Shown here in pieces: positions 44,368 through 54,134 of a DNA stretch of 64,000 bases; position 1 is the first letter of the stretch; the number at the start of each line of letters is the position of its first letter. The DNA comes from Metabacillus bambusae (GTDB lineage Bacteria; Bacillota; Bacilli; Bacillales; Bacillaceae). The translations under genes were made by a program, and so were the position numbers. The notes beneath the pieces are model-generated. The model made no database searches, had not been told where the DNA came from, and saw only the letters and a program-made list of their open reading frames with translations. The DNA is taken from positions 124,001-188,000 of the forward strand of contig NZ_JAGDEL010000007.1 in assembly GCF_017497975.1 (NCBI RefSeq). Reading direction: 5' to 3'.

Positions 44368-45605
44368 AGAGTAGCATAACGTGCCTCGTCTATAAATAAA
44401 CCTCGTGAATTGCTGGAAACTCTTTAAGGTTTTCGTATTATATGACCTCCAAAATTCAGTAATTTTACTATGAAAATTTTGGGGTGAAGGATATGAAACC
44501 ATATGATGCAACTAAAAAACAAAAGTGTGAAATATGTCATTTTGAAATATCTCATAACAAGCAAGGTTGGTTTACATTACATTTGAAGGCACATGGCTTA
44601 ACACTAAATGAATACCTGATAAAATACTATTACCATGAAGATGATTTAAGATGTTCATATGAACTTTGTGAAAAACTTGTCTCACTACGAAGAGGGAAAC
44701 CAAAGCAACATTGTAGTACTTCCTGTGCAGCAAAAGGAAAACCACTTCAGTGCCACGTATGTGGAACAAAATTCGAAGCTCAGCACAGAGGAACTAAAAC
44801 ATGTAGTCCTGATTGTGCCAAAAAATTGAAAGCTATGAAAATTGTCGAGTGGCATCAATCAATGAGTGAGCAAACAAAGAACGAACATTTTACAAAGATT
44901 ATTAAAAAAACTGCCAAGACAAGAAAAGATAATAAAACTCCTTCGTGGAATAGTGGTAAAACAGGTATATATAGTGAAGAGACCATAGAAAAAATTCGTG
45001 CTGCAACGCTAAAGCAAATGAAAGATCATGTCTTTCAAAAGACAAATATTGAACGTGTTATGGAAGAATATTTATTAGAAATAAAAGTGAACTATAAATA
45101 TTCATTCATCCTTGAAAAAAGACAGTTCGATTTCTTATTAGCAGAGCACAAATTAATCATAGAATGTGATGGAGATTATTGGCATGCCAACCCAAAGTTT
45201 TATCCAGATCCACAAGAATGGCAAGTTGAACGGATAAAAATTGACCACACTAAAAATGAGATAGCCCAAAACAATGGATACCGAATCGCTCGTTTTTGGG
45301 AAGATGATATATTAAATAATTTTGAATATGTGAAGTGCATCATTAATGACTTGCTGGCTACAACGTAACTGGAAACGGTAAGCGTGAATGCTTAAAAACA
45401 GCAAGTGGATAAAGACAATCAGCAGCCAAGCTTCTTGAATGGAGAAGGTTCAACGACCATCGAAAACACGTCTAAGATGACGGAAGTTAGTAGAGTAGGA
45501 ATCAAGTGATTCCGAAGTGCGAGGGCGCTCAAAAGGAGTGTAAGATATGGTCTGAACTCTAGGGTAACCTAGAGAGTTGATCTAACGAATCAACGTAACG
45601 AATTG
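44368..45605 (+). ncRNA. group I self-splicing intron in nrdJ
   Basis: 1238 bases. The upstream exon ends in T and the intron in G, as group I requires, and joining 44367 to 45606 restores the conserved SRRGAQMIML reading. Core elements are visible: P element AATTGCTGGAAAC (near 44411), Q element AATCAGCAGCC (near 45419, GCTG/CAGC forming P4), R element GTTCAACGACCA (near 45448) and S element AAGATATGGTCTGA (near 45543). The endonuclease gene is inserted between P and Q, in the P5 region loop. Exact folding was not computed. Confidence 0.9.
44493..45368 (+). CDS. intron-encoded homing endonuclease, EDxHD (Vsr-like) type
   Basis: About 291 residues. N-terminal part has Cys clusters likely binding zinc (QKCEICHFEISHN; HCSTSCAAKG; LQCHVCGTKF; KTCSPDCAKK). 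A NUMOD3-like piece (SGKTGIYSEETIEKIRAATL) follows, and a C-terminal Vsr/DUF559-like nuclease: KRQFDFLLAEHKLIIECDGD, YWHANP, then NEIAQNNGYRIARFWEDDI. This resembles the EDxHD nuclease I-Bth0305I of a Bacillus phage intron. GGGGTGA lies 7 bases before ATG 44493. It would cut intron-less nrdJ alleles to spread the intron. Confidence 0.85.
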   Translation: MKPYDATKKQKCEICHFEISHNKQGWFTLHLKAHGLTLNEYLIKYYYHEDDLRCSYELCEKLVSLRRGKPKQHCSTSCAAKGKPLQCHVCGTKFEAQHRGTKTCSPDCAKKLKAMKIVEWHQSMSEQTKNEHFTKIIKKTAKTRKDNKTPSWNSGKTGIYSEETIEKIRAATLKQMKDHVFQKTNIERVMEEYLLEIKVNYKYSFILEKRQFDFLLAEHKLIIECDGDYWHANPKFYPDPQEWQVERIKIDHTKNEIAQNNGYRIARFWEDDILNNFEYVKCIINDLLATT

Positions 45606-47369
45606 GCCCAAATGATTATGCTAGCTGACTGGCATCCAGATATTATCGAATTCATCATTTCGAAAATGCAAAATCCACGTATTTTAAGATACTTAATCGA
45701 AAACACAAATGACGAAGCTATTAAAAAATACGCTCAAGATAAATTAAAGTTCACTCCACTAACACAACAAGAAATTGATATGTACCAAGGAATCATAAAC
45801 TATAAGCAAATTCCTGGATCTGGTGGATTTAGTGAGAAAATTATTAAAGATGCAGAGATAAAGCTTCGTACTGGAGGCACATATAGTGTTCATAACTCTG
45901 AGTTCCTAACAGGAGCAAATATTTCAGTTACGTTAACAAAAGATTTTATGGATGCTGTTGAAAATGATGCTGACTATGAATTACGTTTCCCAGATGTTGA
46001 AGGCTATAACGAAGAAAACATGAAAGCCTACAATGAAAACTGGCATAAAGTTGGCGATGTACGTGAGTGGGAGAGACAAGGCTACAAGGTTCGCACGTAC
46101 CGTAAGATCAAAGCTAAGGAGCTTTGGAACTTAGTTAATATTTGTGCTACGTATTCTGCAGAGCCAGGTATTTTCTTCATTGATAACGCAAACGACATGA
46201 CAAATGCAAAAGCATACGGTCAACAGGTTGTTGCAACAAACCCATGTGGCGAGCAACCACTTGCACCATATTCTGTGTGTAATCTTGCAGCGGTTAACCT
46301 AGCAGAAATGGCGAATAAAGAAACAAAAACAGTAGACTTCGAAAAACTTAGAAAGACAGTTGAAGTCGGAGTAAGAATGCAAGACAACGTAATTGATGCA
46401 ACTCCTTACTTCTTACCTGAAAATAAACACCAAGCACTTGGTGAACGTCGTGTTGGACTTGGTGTAATGGGGTTACATGATCTTCTTATTTACTGTGAAA
46501 CTGAATATGGTTCAGAAGAAGGTAATGTATTAGTTGATAAAGTATTTGAAACAATCGCAACAACTGCTTATCGTGCTTCAATTGAACTAGCAAAAGAAAA
46601 AGGTAGCTTTCCTTTCTTGGAAGGTGAAGAAACAGCAGAAACAAATCGCCTTCGTGAAGCATTTACACAAACAGGCTTCATGAGTAAGATGCCTGCTGAT
46701 ATTTTAGATGGTGTTAAAGAATTCGGTATTCGTAATTCACATCTACTAACGGTGGCTCCTACTGGATCTACAGGGACAATGGTTGGCGTATCAACAGGCC
46801 TTGAGCCATACTTCTCATTCTCATACTTCCGTAGTGGACGTCTTGGGAAATTCATTGAAGTTAAAGCTGATATCGTTCAAGAATATTTAGATAATCATCC
46901 AGAAGCAGATCCTAACAATCTGCCAGCTTGGTTTGTTTCTGCAATGGAATTAGATCCAGAGGCACATGCTGATGTACAATGTGTCATTCAACGCTGGATT
47001 GATAGTTCAATTAGTAAAACTGTTAATGCTCCAAAGGGCTATTCAGTAGATCAAGTTGAAAAAGTTTATGAGCGTTTATATAAAGGCGGTGCTAAGGGTG
47101 GTACTGTATATGTAGATGGAAGTCGTGACACCCAAGTACTAACGTTAAAAGCTGAAGAAAACACATTTGATGATACTGAAGAAGTCGAAACAAAAGAAAA
47201 GAGCAAAGTCGTCCTAGTCGATACAATTAACGATCTACGCTCTACAAATGTTACAATTGGAAATGAAGTGGGTAATACATGTCCGGTTTGTCGTGAAGGT
47301 ACGGTAGAAGACCTTGGAGGCTGTAACACGTGCACTAGCTGTGGCGCACAGCTGAAATGTGGACTATAA
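45606..47369 (+). CDS. nrdJ: adenosylcobalamin-dependent ribonucleotide reductase, exon 2
   Basis: 587 codons beginning AQMIMLADWHPDI directly after the intron; a TTG at 45603 is in frame but belongs to the intron. Active-site block VVATNPCGEQPLAPYSVCNL holds the radical Cys and Glu (NPCGEQ). Further: VGLGVMGLHDLLIYCETEYG, VAPTGSTGTMVGVSTGLEPY, and a C-terminal zinc ribbon NTCPVCREGTVEDLGGCNTC then TSCGAQLKCG supplying the re-reducing cysteines. Without splicing no functional enzyme would be made. A weak terminator (GGGTCTGGC/GCTAGATCC then T-run) follows at 47390-47416. Confidence 0.93.
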   Translation, partial: AQMIMLADWHPDIIEFIISKMQNPRILRYLIENTNDEAIKKYAQDKLKFTPLTQQEIDMYQGIINYKQIPGSGGFSEKIIKDAEIKLRTGGTYSVHNSEFLTGANISVTLTKDFMDAVENDADYELRFPDVEGYNEENMKAYNENWHKVGDVREWERQGYKVRTYRKIKAKELWNLVNICATYSAEPGIFFIDNANDMTNAKAYGQQVVATNPCGEQPLAPYSVCNLAAVNLAEMANKETKTVDFEKLRKTVEVGVRMQDNVIDATPYFLPENKHQALGERRVGLGVMGLHDLLIYCETEYGSEEGNVLVDKVFETIATTAYRASIELAKEKGSFPFLEGEETAETNRLREAFTQTGFMSKMPADILDGVKEFGIRNSHLLTVAPTGSTGTMVGVSTGLEPYFSFSYFRSGRLGKFIEVKADIVQEYLDNHPEADPNNLPAWFVSAMELDPEAHADVQCVIQRWIDSSISKTVNAPKGYSVDQVEKVYERLYKGGAKGGTVYVDGSRDTQVLTLKAEENTFDDTEEVETKEKSKVVLVDTINDLRSTNVTIGNEVGNTCPVCREGTVEDLGGCNTCTSCGAQLKCGL

Positions 47370-47583
47370 GAATTACTTTTTAGAAATGGGGTCTGGCTTA
47401 TGCTAGATCCTTTTTCATGTCACTAAATTCTTTTGCAACATGCTCGCCTTTCATATCCCTTGTAAAGCGCGAAATTCTCATGTAAAATTGAAATGATTTC
47501 GTTTAAAAGGTATGAAAAAAAACAACAATTATTGGGAAAAAAATAGACTTTAAAAAAAGATCGGCAATTTTGGAGGGGACCGC

Positions 47584-48006
47584 ATGCCAACACCAAGCAT
47601 GGAAGATTATATAGAACAAATATATTTACTAATAGAAGACAAAGGATATGCGCGTGTTTCAGACATTGCAGAAGCTTTGGCTGTCCATCCCTCCTCAGTC
47701 ACAAAGATGGTTCAAAAATTAGATAAGGATGAATATTTAATTTATGAAAAATATCGTGGACTTGTTTTAACGAATAAAGGGAAAAAGACCGGGAAAAGAC
47801 TGGTCTATCGTCATGATCTTCTAGAGCAATTTTTGAAAATTATCGGAGTAGACGAAGATAAAATATACAATGATGTTGAAGGAATTGAGCATCATTTAAG
47901 CTGGAATGCTATCGATCGTATTGGTGATCTAGTTCAATACTTTGAAGAAAATGAGCAAAGAGTGGACACATTGCGTAGTATCCAAAAAAATAATGAAGAG
48001 CAATAA
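47584..48006 (+). CDS. mntR: manganese-responsive transcriptional regulator MntR
   Basis: 140 residues, DtxR/MntR family. Winged helix [20 protein letters not shown] then [20 protein letters not shown]; metal-site residues in the [14 protein letters not shown] start (Asp8), Glu11, and in [10 protein letters not shown] (Glu99, His103-type). Represses manganese importers when Mn(II) is bound. GGAGGGGAC before the ATG. B. subtilis has mntR at this place between lipM and yqhO. Followed by a strong terminator. Confidence 0.95.
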   Translation: MPTPSMEDYIEQIYLLIEDKGYARVSDIAEALAVHPSSVTKMVQKLDKDEYLIYEKYRGLVLTNKGKKTGKRLVYRHDLLEQFLKIIGVDEDKIYNDVEGIEHHLSWNAIDRIGDLVQYFEENEQRVDTLRSIQKNNEEQ

Positions 48007-48021
48007 TATACGAACAGCTAA

Positions 48022-48065
48022 AAATACCCCCTTAAGTAGTTAGATCTACTTAAGGGGGTATTTTT
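48022..48065 (+). terminator. terminator of mntR
   Basis: AAATACCCCCTTAAGTAG and CTACTTAAGGGGGTATTT form a perfect 18-bp stem with a 6-base loop, followed by Ts. Confidence 0.92.
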
Positions 48066-48465
48066 ATTAGAAAGCAAAGATAATCCGCTAATTATATGGA
48101 TGAAAATATTCCTATCGAATTTCGTATAAAAGTTTAAGTTGTAGGTAAATAATACCAACTTGAAATATATCGTTTTTACTATCCTGAATATTATTTTGAA
48201 AAAATTTTAATAAGTGAATCATCTTAGTGTCTTTTCCCGAGTTTATTTAGATGGAAATATCTTACTCAGCTGCTACGACGCTTTAAAGTTGGCTTACTTT
48301 AAAGTAATGAAAGGATTTATAAAGTTGTCGAAAAGTTATTGAAGTCCTCCGACAAATTTTAGCAATGAGGAAATAAGTTATATGTCATAATTGTCCATAC
48401 TTGCATTCATTATATTTTGATAGTTTTAAATTTTTTGAAAAAAACTAAACTAGGCAGGTGAAAAA
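48066..48465. promoter_or_regulatory. upstream region of oligopeptide transporter operon
   Basis: 400 bases without a gene. AATTTTTTGAAAAAA at 48428-48442 matches the CodY box (AATTTTCWGAAAATT) at 12 of 15 positions; oligopeptide permeases are common CodY targets. No riboswitch seen. Confidence 0.35.
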
Positions 48466-49479
48466 ATGAAGGAGAAACCGATTCTTCAAATTAAAGATTT
48501 AAAAGTTTCCTTTCTTTCTGATAGAAGATTAGTACCTGCGGTTGATGGGATTAGCTTTGAATTAATGGAAGGAGAGATATTGGGGATTGTCGGAGAATCT
48601 GGAAGTGGTAAAAGTGTTACTTCATTATCAACAATGGGATTAATCCCATGCCCCCCAGGAAAGATTGAAAATGGTGTGATTGAATTTGGTGGGAAGGACC
48701 TGACGAAGTTAAAAGAAAGAGAAATGAGGAAGATAAGGGGCAATCAAATCTCAATGATCTTTCAAGAACCTATGACTTCACTAAATCCTTTATTTTCAAT
48801 CGGTAATCAATTAATTGAAGCGCTCCGATTACATACCAAATTTACAAAGAAAGAACTGAAAGCAAGGACGGTTGAATTGCTTACATTAGTTGGGATACCT
48901 AGGGCTAGCGAAATTATTAACGAGCATCCACATCAACTTTCAGGTGGTATGAGACAAAGGGTTATGATCGCAATGGCAATGGCGTGTAATCCTCAAGTTT
49001 TAATTGCGGACGAGCCGACAACAGCGCTTGATGTAACGATTCAAGCACAAATATTGTCGCTAATGAAAGAGTTAAATAAGAAAACGAACACCTCTATTAT
49101 TCTTATTACACATGATTTAGGAGTTGTAGCGGAAATTTGTGAACGGGTGCTTGTTATGTATTCAGGGCAAATCGTTGAACAAGGGGATGTGCGCACAATT
49201 TTAAAAGAACCTAAGCACCCCTACACACTAGGCCTGTTAAAGTCAGTACCTGATTTACGAGCGAAGAAAGATCGCTTATACAGTATTCCTGGTAATGTAC
49301 CAAGACCTGGAAGTGTGACGAAAGGTTGTAGGTTTGCTGAAAGATGTGATGTAGCAGAAAGTCAATGTTATGAAGCATCTCCACAATTGTACAAAATGGA
49401 TGATCCTAACCACGTAGTTCGATGTTTCTTGCATAGAGATGAAAAGGGGGCAGATCATCATGTCAGAGTTACTTCTTGA
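48466..49479 (+). CDS. oligopeptide ABC transporter ATP-binding protein (DppD/OppD type)
   Basis: 337 residues. Walker A GIVGESGSGKSVTSL near residue 42, Q-loop MIFQEPMTSLNPLF, signature LSGGMRQRVMIAMAMACNPQ, Walker B VLIADEPTTALD, His switch LITHDLGVVAE. C-terminal oligopeptide/dipeptide domain with CRFAERCDVAESQC, the Cys cluster of this family. Energises uptake of peptides with its partner at 49460. First gene of a five-gene operon (ATPase, ATPase, binding protein, two permeases) inserted between mntR and yqhO relative to B. subtilis. Confidence 0.93.
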   Translation: MKEKPILQIKDLKVSFLSDRRLVPAVDGISFELMEGEILGIVGESGSGKSVTSLSTMGLIPCPPGKIENGVIEFGGKDLTKLKEREMRKIRGNQISMIFQEPMTSLNPLFSIGNQLIEALRLHTKFTKKELKARTVELLTLVGIPRASEIINEHPHQLSGGMRQRVMIAMAMACNPQVLIADEPTTALDVTIQAQILSLMKELNKKTNTSIILITHDLGVVAEICERVLVMYSGQIVEQGDVRTILKEPKHPYTLGLLKSVPDLRAKKDRLYSIPGNVPRPGSVTKGCRFAERCDVAESQCYEASPQLYKMDDPNHVVRCFLHRDEKGADHHVRVTS

Positions 49480-50428
49480 GGTTACTGGATTGAAGAAATA
49501 CTTTCCGATTACAGGAGGTATTTTAGGAGGGAAAAAAGGTGAAGTAAAAGCAGTGGATGATGTGTCATTTTTCGTAAACAAGGGTGAGACGTTAGGGATT
49601 GTTGGCGAAAGCGGATGTGGTAAGTCAACAACCGGTCGTCTACTTATGCGCTTACTTGAGGCAAGTGATGGTAAGATTCGCTTTGAAGATAACGAGATTA
49701 CAAGCATGTCTAAAACAGAATTAAGGAAGACACGGAGAGATATTCAAATGGTTTTTCAGGATCCGTATGCTTCGTTAAATCCTCGACATTCTATTGAAAA
49801 AATACTTGAGGAGCCTCTCATCGTGCATCGAATTGGCTCAAAGGATGAACGGAAAAAAAGAGTACAAGAAATGTTAGAAATCGTGGGGTTAAGTAGTTTT
49901 CATGCAAGACGGTTTCCACACCAATTTAGTGGGGGGCAGCGTCAACGAATAGGGATTGCGAAAGCATTGATGACAAAGCCGAAATTAATTATTGCTGATG
50001 AGCCTGTGTCTGCTTTAGATGTATCCATTCAAGCACAAGTTCTTAATTTAATGAAGGATATTCAAAAAGAATTCCGACTTACCTACCTCTTTATTGCACA
50101 CGACCTTGGTGTTGTAAGACATATTAGTGATCGTGTCGGTGTGATGTATTTAGGAAGATTAATAGAATTAGCAAATAGTGAAATTCTTTATGATCATCCA
50201 AAGCATCCATACACGAAAGCTCTCCTCTCTGCAGTACCGATACCTGATCCTGATTATAAGAATGAATCTATTCAAATTTCTGGGGAACTTCCAAGTCCGT
50301 CAAACCCACCTTCAGGATGTGCATTTCATACTAGATGTTCAGTATGTATGGATATTTGTAAAACGACTAGACCTGAATATCGCAGTTTAGATGGTCATTA
50401 TGTTGCATGTCATTTATATAATGATTGA
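49460..50428 (+). CDS. oligopeptide ABC transporter ATP-binding protein (DppF/OppF type)
   Basis: 322 residues. Walker A GIVGESGCGKSTTGRL, Q-loop MVFQDPYASLNPRH, signature FSGGQRQRIGIAKALMTKPK, Walker B LIIADEPVSALD, FIAHDLGVVRH. C-terminal Cys cluster CAFHTRCSVCMDIC. The ATG 49460 has AAAGGGGG upstream and overlaps the previous gene; the upstream in-frame start at 49439 is less good. Pairs with 48466 as the ATPase heterodimer. Confidence 0.93.
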   Translation: MSELLLEVTGLKKYFPITGGILGGKKGEVKAVDDVSFFVNKGETLGIVGESGCGKSTTGRLLMRLLEASDGKIRFEDNEITSMSKTELRKTRRDIQMVFQDPYASLNPRHSIEKILEEPLIVHRIGSKDERKKRVQEMLEIVGLSSFHARRFPHQFSGGQRQRIGIAKALMTKPKLIIADEPVSALDVSIQAQVLNLMKDIQKEFRLTYLFIAHDLGVVRHISDRVGVMYLGRLIELANSEILYDHPKHPYTKALLSAVPIPDPDYKNESIQISGELPSPSNPPSGCAFHTRCSVCMDICKTTRPEYRSLDGHYVACHLYND

Positions 50429-50470
50429 TCACAGCAATTATGATAAAAAATAACAAATTTGGGGGTACAT

Positions 50471-52087
50471 ATGCTAATGACGAAGAAGACATTGAAGCTG
50501 TTACTCGTTTCATTTTTGGCATTAAGTTTACTACTAGTAGGTTGCAGTAACTCGAATCAGGAAGCTAATACTGAAAACAAACCATCAGAAAGTGGAACAA
50601 AGAAAGACACACTTGTATTTGGGCGTGGTGGGGATTCAACATCTCTAGATCCAATAACAACGACTGAAGGAGAAACATTCAAGGTAACTGAAAATATTTT
50701 TGAAACCCTGCTTGAGTATGGGGAGCAAGATACGACGTTACATCCAGGTCTTGCTGAAGAATGGGAAGTTTCTAAGGATGCACTTACTTATACACTTAAG
50801 CTGCGCCAAGATGTGAAATTTCATGATGGGACTGACTTTAATGCTGAAGCTGTTGTCTTTAACTTTAACCGTTGGATGAATGGTAATGCAGACGATTTTC
50901 CTTATTACACGATGTTTGGTGGTTTTAAAGGTGAAGAAGGTCATGTCATTGCTGAAGTAAAGGCAGTAGATGAATATACTGTGCAGTTTGTGCTTAACAG
51001 ACCGCAAGCACCGTTTTTAAAAAATTTAGCAATGTCCCCATTTGGAATTGCGAGTCCTGCTGCTGTTGAAAAGCATGGTGATAAATTCAGAGAAAATCCA
51101 GTTGGTACAGGTCCATTTAAATTTGTTGAATGGAAACAAAATGATCGTATTGTTCTTGAAAAGAATGAAAATTATTGGTTGAAAGACTATCCAAAATTAA
51201 ATCAAGTTATTTTTCGCGTAATCCCAGAAAACACTGCACGTCTTAACGCCTTAGTGAATGGTGAAATTGACTTAATGGATGGTGTTAATAACTCTGATGA
51301 AGAAATGGTAACAGGGAATGATAAACTGCAATTAATCGAGCGTCCTTCAATGAATATTGGCTACTTAGGGTTTACGACCAATCGCCCACCATTTGATAAT
51401 AAACTTGTTCGTCAAGCATTGAATCATGCAGTTGATAAACAAGCAATCATTGACGCGTTTTATGGTGGTAAAGCAGAAGCTGCCAAAAATCCGCTCCCTC
51501 CATCTATTGAAGGATATAACGATGAAATTGAGGACTATCCTTTTGATCTAGAAAAAGCAAAACAATTGTTAGCTGAAGCAGGTTATCCTGATGGCTTTGA
51601 AATGGATTTATGGGCAATGCCTGTTGCTCGTCCTTATATGCCTGAAGGTATGAAGGTAGCTGAAGTAATTCAAGCTTCATTTGCAGAAATTGGTGTTAAA
51701 GCAGAAATTCAATCTGTTGATTGGGCGACTTATTTAGATAAGGCTGCAAAGGGTGAATTTGATGCATACATGTTAGGGTGGACTGGTGATAATGGAGACC
51801 CTGATAACTTCATATATACGTTATTAGATAAAGATAGTATTGGAAGTAATAACTATTCTCATTATAGCAATGACGAGCTACACGAAGTGCTAATCAATGC
51901 TCAAACAGAAACAGATCAAGAAACTCGAAATGAATTGTACAAGAAATCTCAAGAAATTATTCATGAAGATGCACCATGGGTGCCGTTAGTCCACTCAACA
52001 CCGCTATTAGCAGGAGCTAGTGACATAATTAATTATTTCCCACATCCAACTGGCTCTGAAGCTTTAACAAAGGTTGAATTCAAGTAG
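50471..52087 (+). CDS. extracellular solute-binding lipoprotein (family 5, peptide/nickel)
   Basis: 538 residues. Signal peptide with lipobox LLLVGCSNS (Cys near residue 26), then SBP family 5: DTLVFGRGGDSTSLDPITTT, KLRQDVKFHDGTDFNAEAVV, VGTGPFKFVEWKQNDRIVLE, RQALNHAVDKQAIIDAFYGG. Anchored outside the membrane, it captures peptides (or glutathione/metal complexes) for the permeases downstream. GGGGG fits ATG 50471. The ligand cannot be told from sequence. Confidence 0.93.
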   Translation: MLMTKKTLKLLLVSFLALSLLLVGCSNSNQEANTENKPSESGTKKDTLVFGRGGDSTSLDPITTTEGETFKVTENIFETLLEYGEQDTTLHPGLAEEWEVSKDALTYTLKLRQDVKFHDGTDFNAEAVVFNFNRWMNGNADDFPYYTMFGGFKGEEGHVIAEVKAVDEYTVQFVLNRPQAPFLKNLAMSPFGIASPAAVEKHGDKFRENPVGTGPFKFVEWKQNDRIVLEKNENYWLKDYPKLNQVIFRVIPENTARLNALVNGEIDLMDGVNNSDEEMVTGNDKLQLIERPSMNIGYLGFTTNRPPFDNKLVRQALNHAVDKQAIIDAFYGGKAEAAKNPLPPSIEGYNDEIEDYPFDLEKAKQLLAEAGYPDGFEMDLWAMPVARPYMPEGMKVAEVIQASFAEIGVKAEIQSVDWATYLDKAAKGEFDAYMLGWTGDNGDPDNFIYTLLDKDSIGSNNYSHYSNDELHEVLINAQTETDQETRNELYKKSQEIIHEDAPWVPLVHSTPLLAGASDIINYFPHPTGSEALTKVEFK

Positions 52088-52099
52088 TTTTTTGTATAT

Positions 52100-52120
52100 G
52101 GGAGGCAATAGCCTCCCCTT
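52100..52120 (+). terminator. hairpin between binding protein and permease genes
   Basis: GGGAGGC-AATA-GCCTCCC followed by CTTTT. As an attenuator or mRNA 3' end it would make the binding protein more abundant than the permeases. Confidence 0.6.
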
Positions 52121-52175
52121 TTGTTAATGTTAACTAATAAAGAAAAAGTGAAGTTTCTGATAAAGAGGTGAGTCG

Positions 52176-53183
52176 ATGTTGGCATATTCAGTTCGACGCG
52201 TTTTTTCGTTAATACCCGTTTTGTTTGGAATGACACTCGTTGTTTTTGCAATCATTCATGCAATTCCTGGTGATCCGGCACAAGTGATTCTAGGACAAAA
52301 GGCGACAAAGGAGGCTATTGCTACATTAACAAGTGAATTAGGGTTGGATCGACCATGGCATATCCAATACGTTGACTATATGAAAGGCCTCTTTTCAGGA
52401 GATTTAGGAACATCATTAAGAACGAGAGGACCAATTAATGAAGAAATATGGCCATATTTAGCAGCAACCATAGAATTAACAGTAGTTGCAATGATAATTG
52501 CCATTTTCATTGGAGTAAATGCTGGAATTATTAGTGCCTGGTTTACAAATTCATGGTTTGATTACCTCGCCATGATCCTTGCGTTAGTTGGAGTCTCAAT
52601 GCCGATTTTTTGGCTGGGGTTAATGGAGCAATGGGCGTTTTCAATTGAATTAGGCTGGTTACCATCGACAGGGAGAGAGGATGTCAGGAACCCAATAACG
52701 GCGTTAACCAATTTGTATTTAATCGATACCTTGCTACAAGGAAGAATAGATCAGTTTGGACAAGTGATCCAACATCTCATCCTACCCAGCTTTGCTTTAG
52801 CGACAATTCCGATGGCCATTATCGCGAGAATGACACGCTCTACAATGTTGGAGGTTATGAAATCAGACTATATTCGTACAGCTAGAGCAAAAGGGGTGAG
52901 GATGTTTTGGGTTGTATACAAGCATTCTCTAAAAAATGCTATTATCCCTGTCTTAACAGTAATAGGTCTACAAACAGGTCTTTTGTTAGGTGGAGCCATT
53001 CTTACTGAAACGATTTTTGGTTGGCCGGGTATTGGCCGATATCTTTATGATGCAATTGGATATCGGGATTATCCGGTTATTCAATCGGGGATATTAGTCA
53101 TCGCTACTATATTTGTCGTTATTAACTTGATAATAGATTTGTTATATGCAGTTGTCGATCCGCGGATAAAATATCATCAATAG
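52176..53183 (+). CDS. oligopeptide ABC transporter permease (DppB type)
   Basis: 335 residues, six transmembrane helices. N-terminal LAYSVRRVFSLIPVLFGMTL followed by VVFAIIHAIPGDPAQVILGQ is typical of DppB/OppB; EAA-type loop DYIRTARAKGVRMFWVVYKH. RBS AAAGAGGTGAG. Second-last gene of the operon, 22 bases before the other permease. Confidence 0.94.
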   Translation: MLAYSVRRVFSLIPVLFGMTLVVFAIIHAIPGDPAQVILGQKATKEAIATLTSELGLDRPWHIQYVDYMKGLFSGDLGTSLRTRGPINEEIWPYLAATIELTVVAMIIAIFIGVNAGIISAWFTNSWFDYLAMILALVGVSMPIFWLGLMEQWAFSIELGWLPSTGREDVRNPITALTNLYLIDTLLQGRIDQFGQVIQHLILPSFALATIPMAIIARMTRSTMLEVMKSDYIRTARAKGVRMFWVVYKHSLKNAIIPVLTVIGLQTGLLLGGAILTETIFGWPGIGRYLYDAIGYRDYPVIQSGILVIATIFVVINLIIDLLYAVVDPRIKYHQ

Positions 53184-53205
53184 TAAATAGAGGGGGGGAT
53201 AAAAC

Positions 53206-54105
53206 GTGGCAGAACTTGCAAAAAACACATCTAAAATAGTATCGCAAAATGGAAATGAGGAGCTTCCAGCACCATGGAAGGAAGCATGGCAATCTTTTTG
53301 TAGAAATAAATTAGCAGTTGTTGGATTAGGGATTGTCATCTTTTTTATCGTTCTCGCAGCAATCGCACCACTCATTGCTCCATATGGCTTCAAAGAACAA
53401 GAGCTATCCAATCGATTACTTGCGCCATCAGATGAGCATTGGTTTGGAACAGATGATTTCGGGAGAGACATCTTCTCACGGATTGTATACGGTGCGAGAA
53501 TTTCCATATGGGTCGGTTTTTTCTCAGTGTTAGCCTCAGCAGTAATTGGGACAATTTTGGGGGTTGTTGCTGGCTACTATGGGAAATGGGTAGACACATT
53601 TATTTCACGAATCTTTGATATTATGCTTGCATTCCCAAGTATACTATTAGCGATTGCGGTAGTAGCCATTCTAGGCCCATCCTTACAAAATGCACTAATT
53701 GCGATTGCAATAATAAATATTCCAAACTTTGGACGTCTTGTCAGGTCAAAAGTTCTTAGTGTCAAACAGGAAGAATATATCATGGCAGCAAAAGCAGTTG
53801 GAATGAAGGATACAAGAATATTATTTCGACATATACTTCCTAATAGTATGACACCAATCATTGTCCAAGGTACACTTGCTATTGCAACAGCAATTATTGA
53901 AGCAGCTGCACTCGGCTTCCTAGGATTAGGAGCTCAAGCACCAACTCCTGAATGGGGAAAAATGTTAGCTGACTCAAAGCAGTATTTAGTTCAAGCACCA
54001 TGGACTCTTTTCTTTCCTGGTCTTGCCATCATGTTAACAGTTTTAGGTTTTAATCTAATGGGTGATGGACTACGTGATGTGCTAGACCCAAAAATGAAAC
54101 AATAA
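53206..54105 (+). CDS. oligopeptide ABC transporter permease (DppC type)
   Basis: 299 residues, N-terminal OppC-type domain (PWKEAWQSFCRNKLAVVGLG) then six-helix permease: HWFGTDDFGRDIFSRIVYGA, ILLAIAVVAILGPSLQNALI, and the EAA loop EEYIMAAKAVGMKDTRILFR. Starts at GTG with GAGGGGGG upstream. Partner of 52176. Followed by a terminator at 54135. Confidence 0.94.
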   Translation: MAELAKNTSKIVSQNGNEELPAPWKEAWQSFCRNKLAVVGLGIVIFFIVLAAIAPLIAPYGFKEQELSNRLLAPSDEHWFGTDDFGRDIFSRIVYGARISIWVGFFSVLASAVIGTILGVVAGYYGKWVDTFISRIFDIMLAFPSILLAIAVVAILGPSLQNALIAIAIINIPNFGRLVRSKVLSVKQEEYIMAAKAVGMKDTRILFRHILPNSMTPIIVQGTLAIATAIIEAAALGFLGLGAQAPTPEWGKMLADSKQYLVQAPWTLFFPGLAIMLTVLGFNLMGDGLRDVLDPKMKQ

Positions 54106-54134
54106 AATATTAGGATTAAATAAAAATGGATTGT

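Noticed and set aside
44368-45605. nrdJ split read as a frameshift pseudogene or intein
   Set aside because: The insert has group I core elements and ends in G after an exon T; the insert frame is interrupted, so an intein is impossible, and both exons are otherwise intact.
44368-45605. Group II intron
   Set aside because: No GUGYG-like 5' end, no domain V, and no reverse transcriptase; P/Q/R/S elements indicate group I.
48190-48206. Second CodY box
   Set aside because: Only 10 of 15 positions match in very AT-rich DNA.
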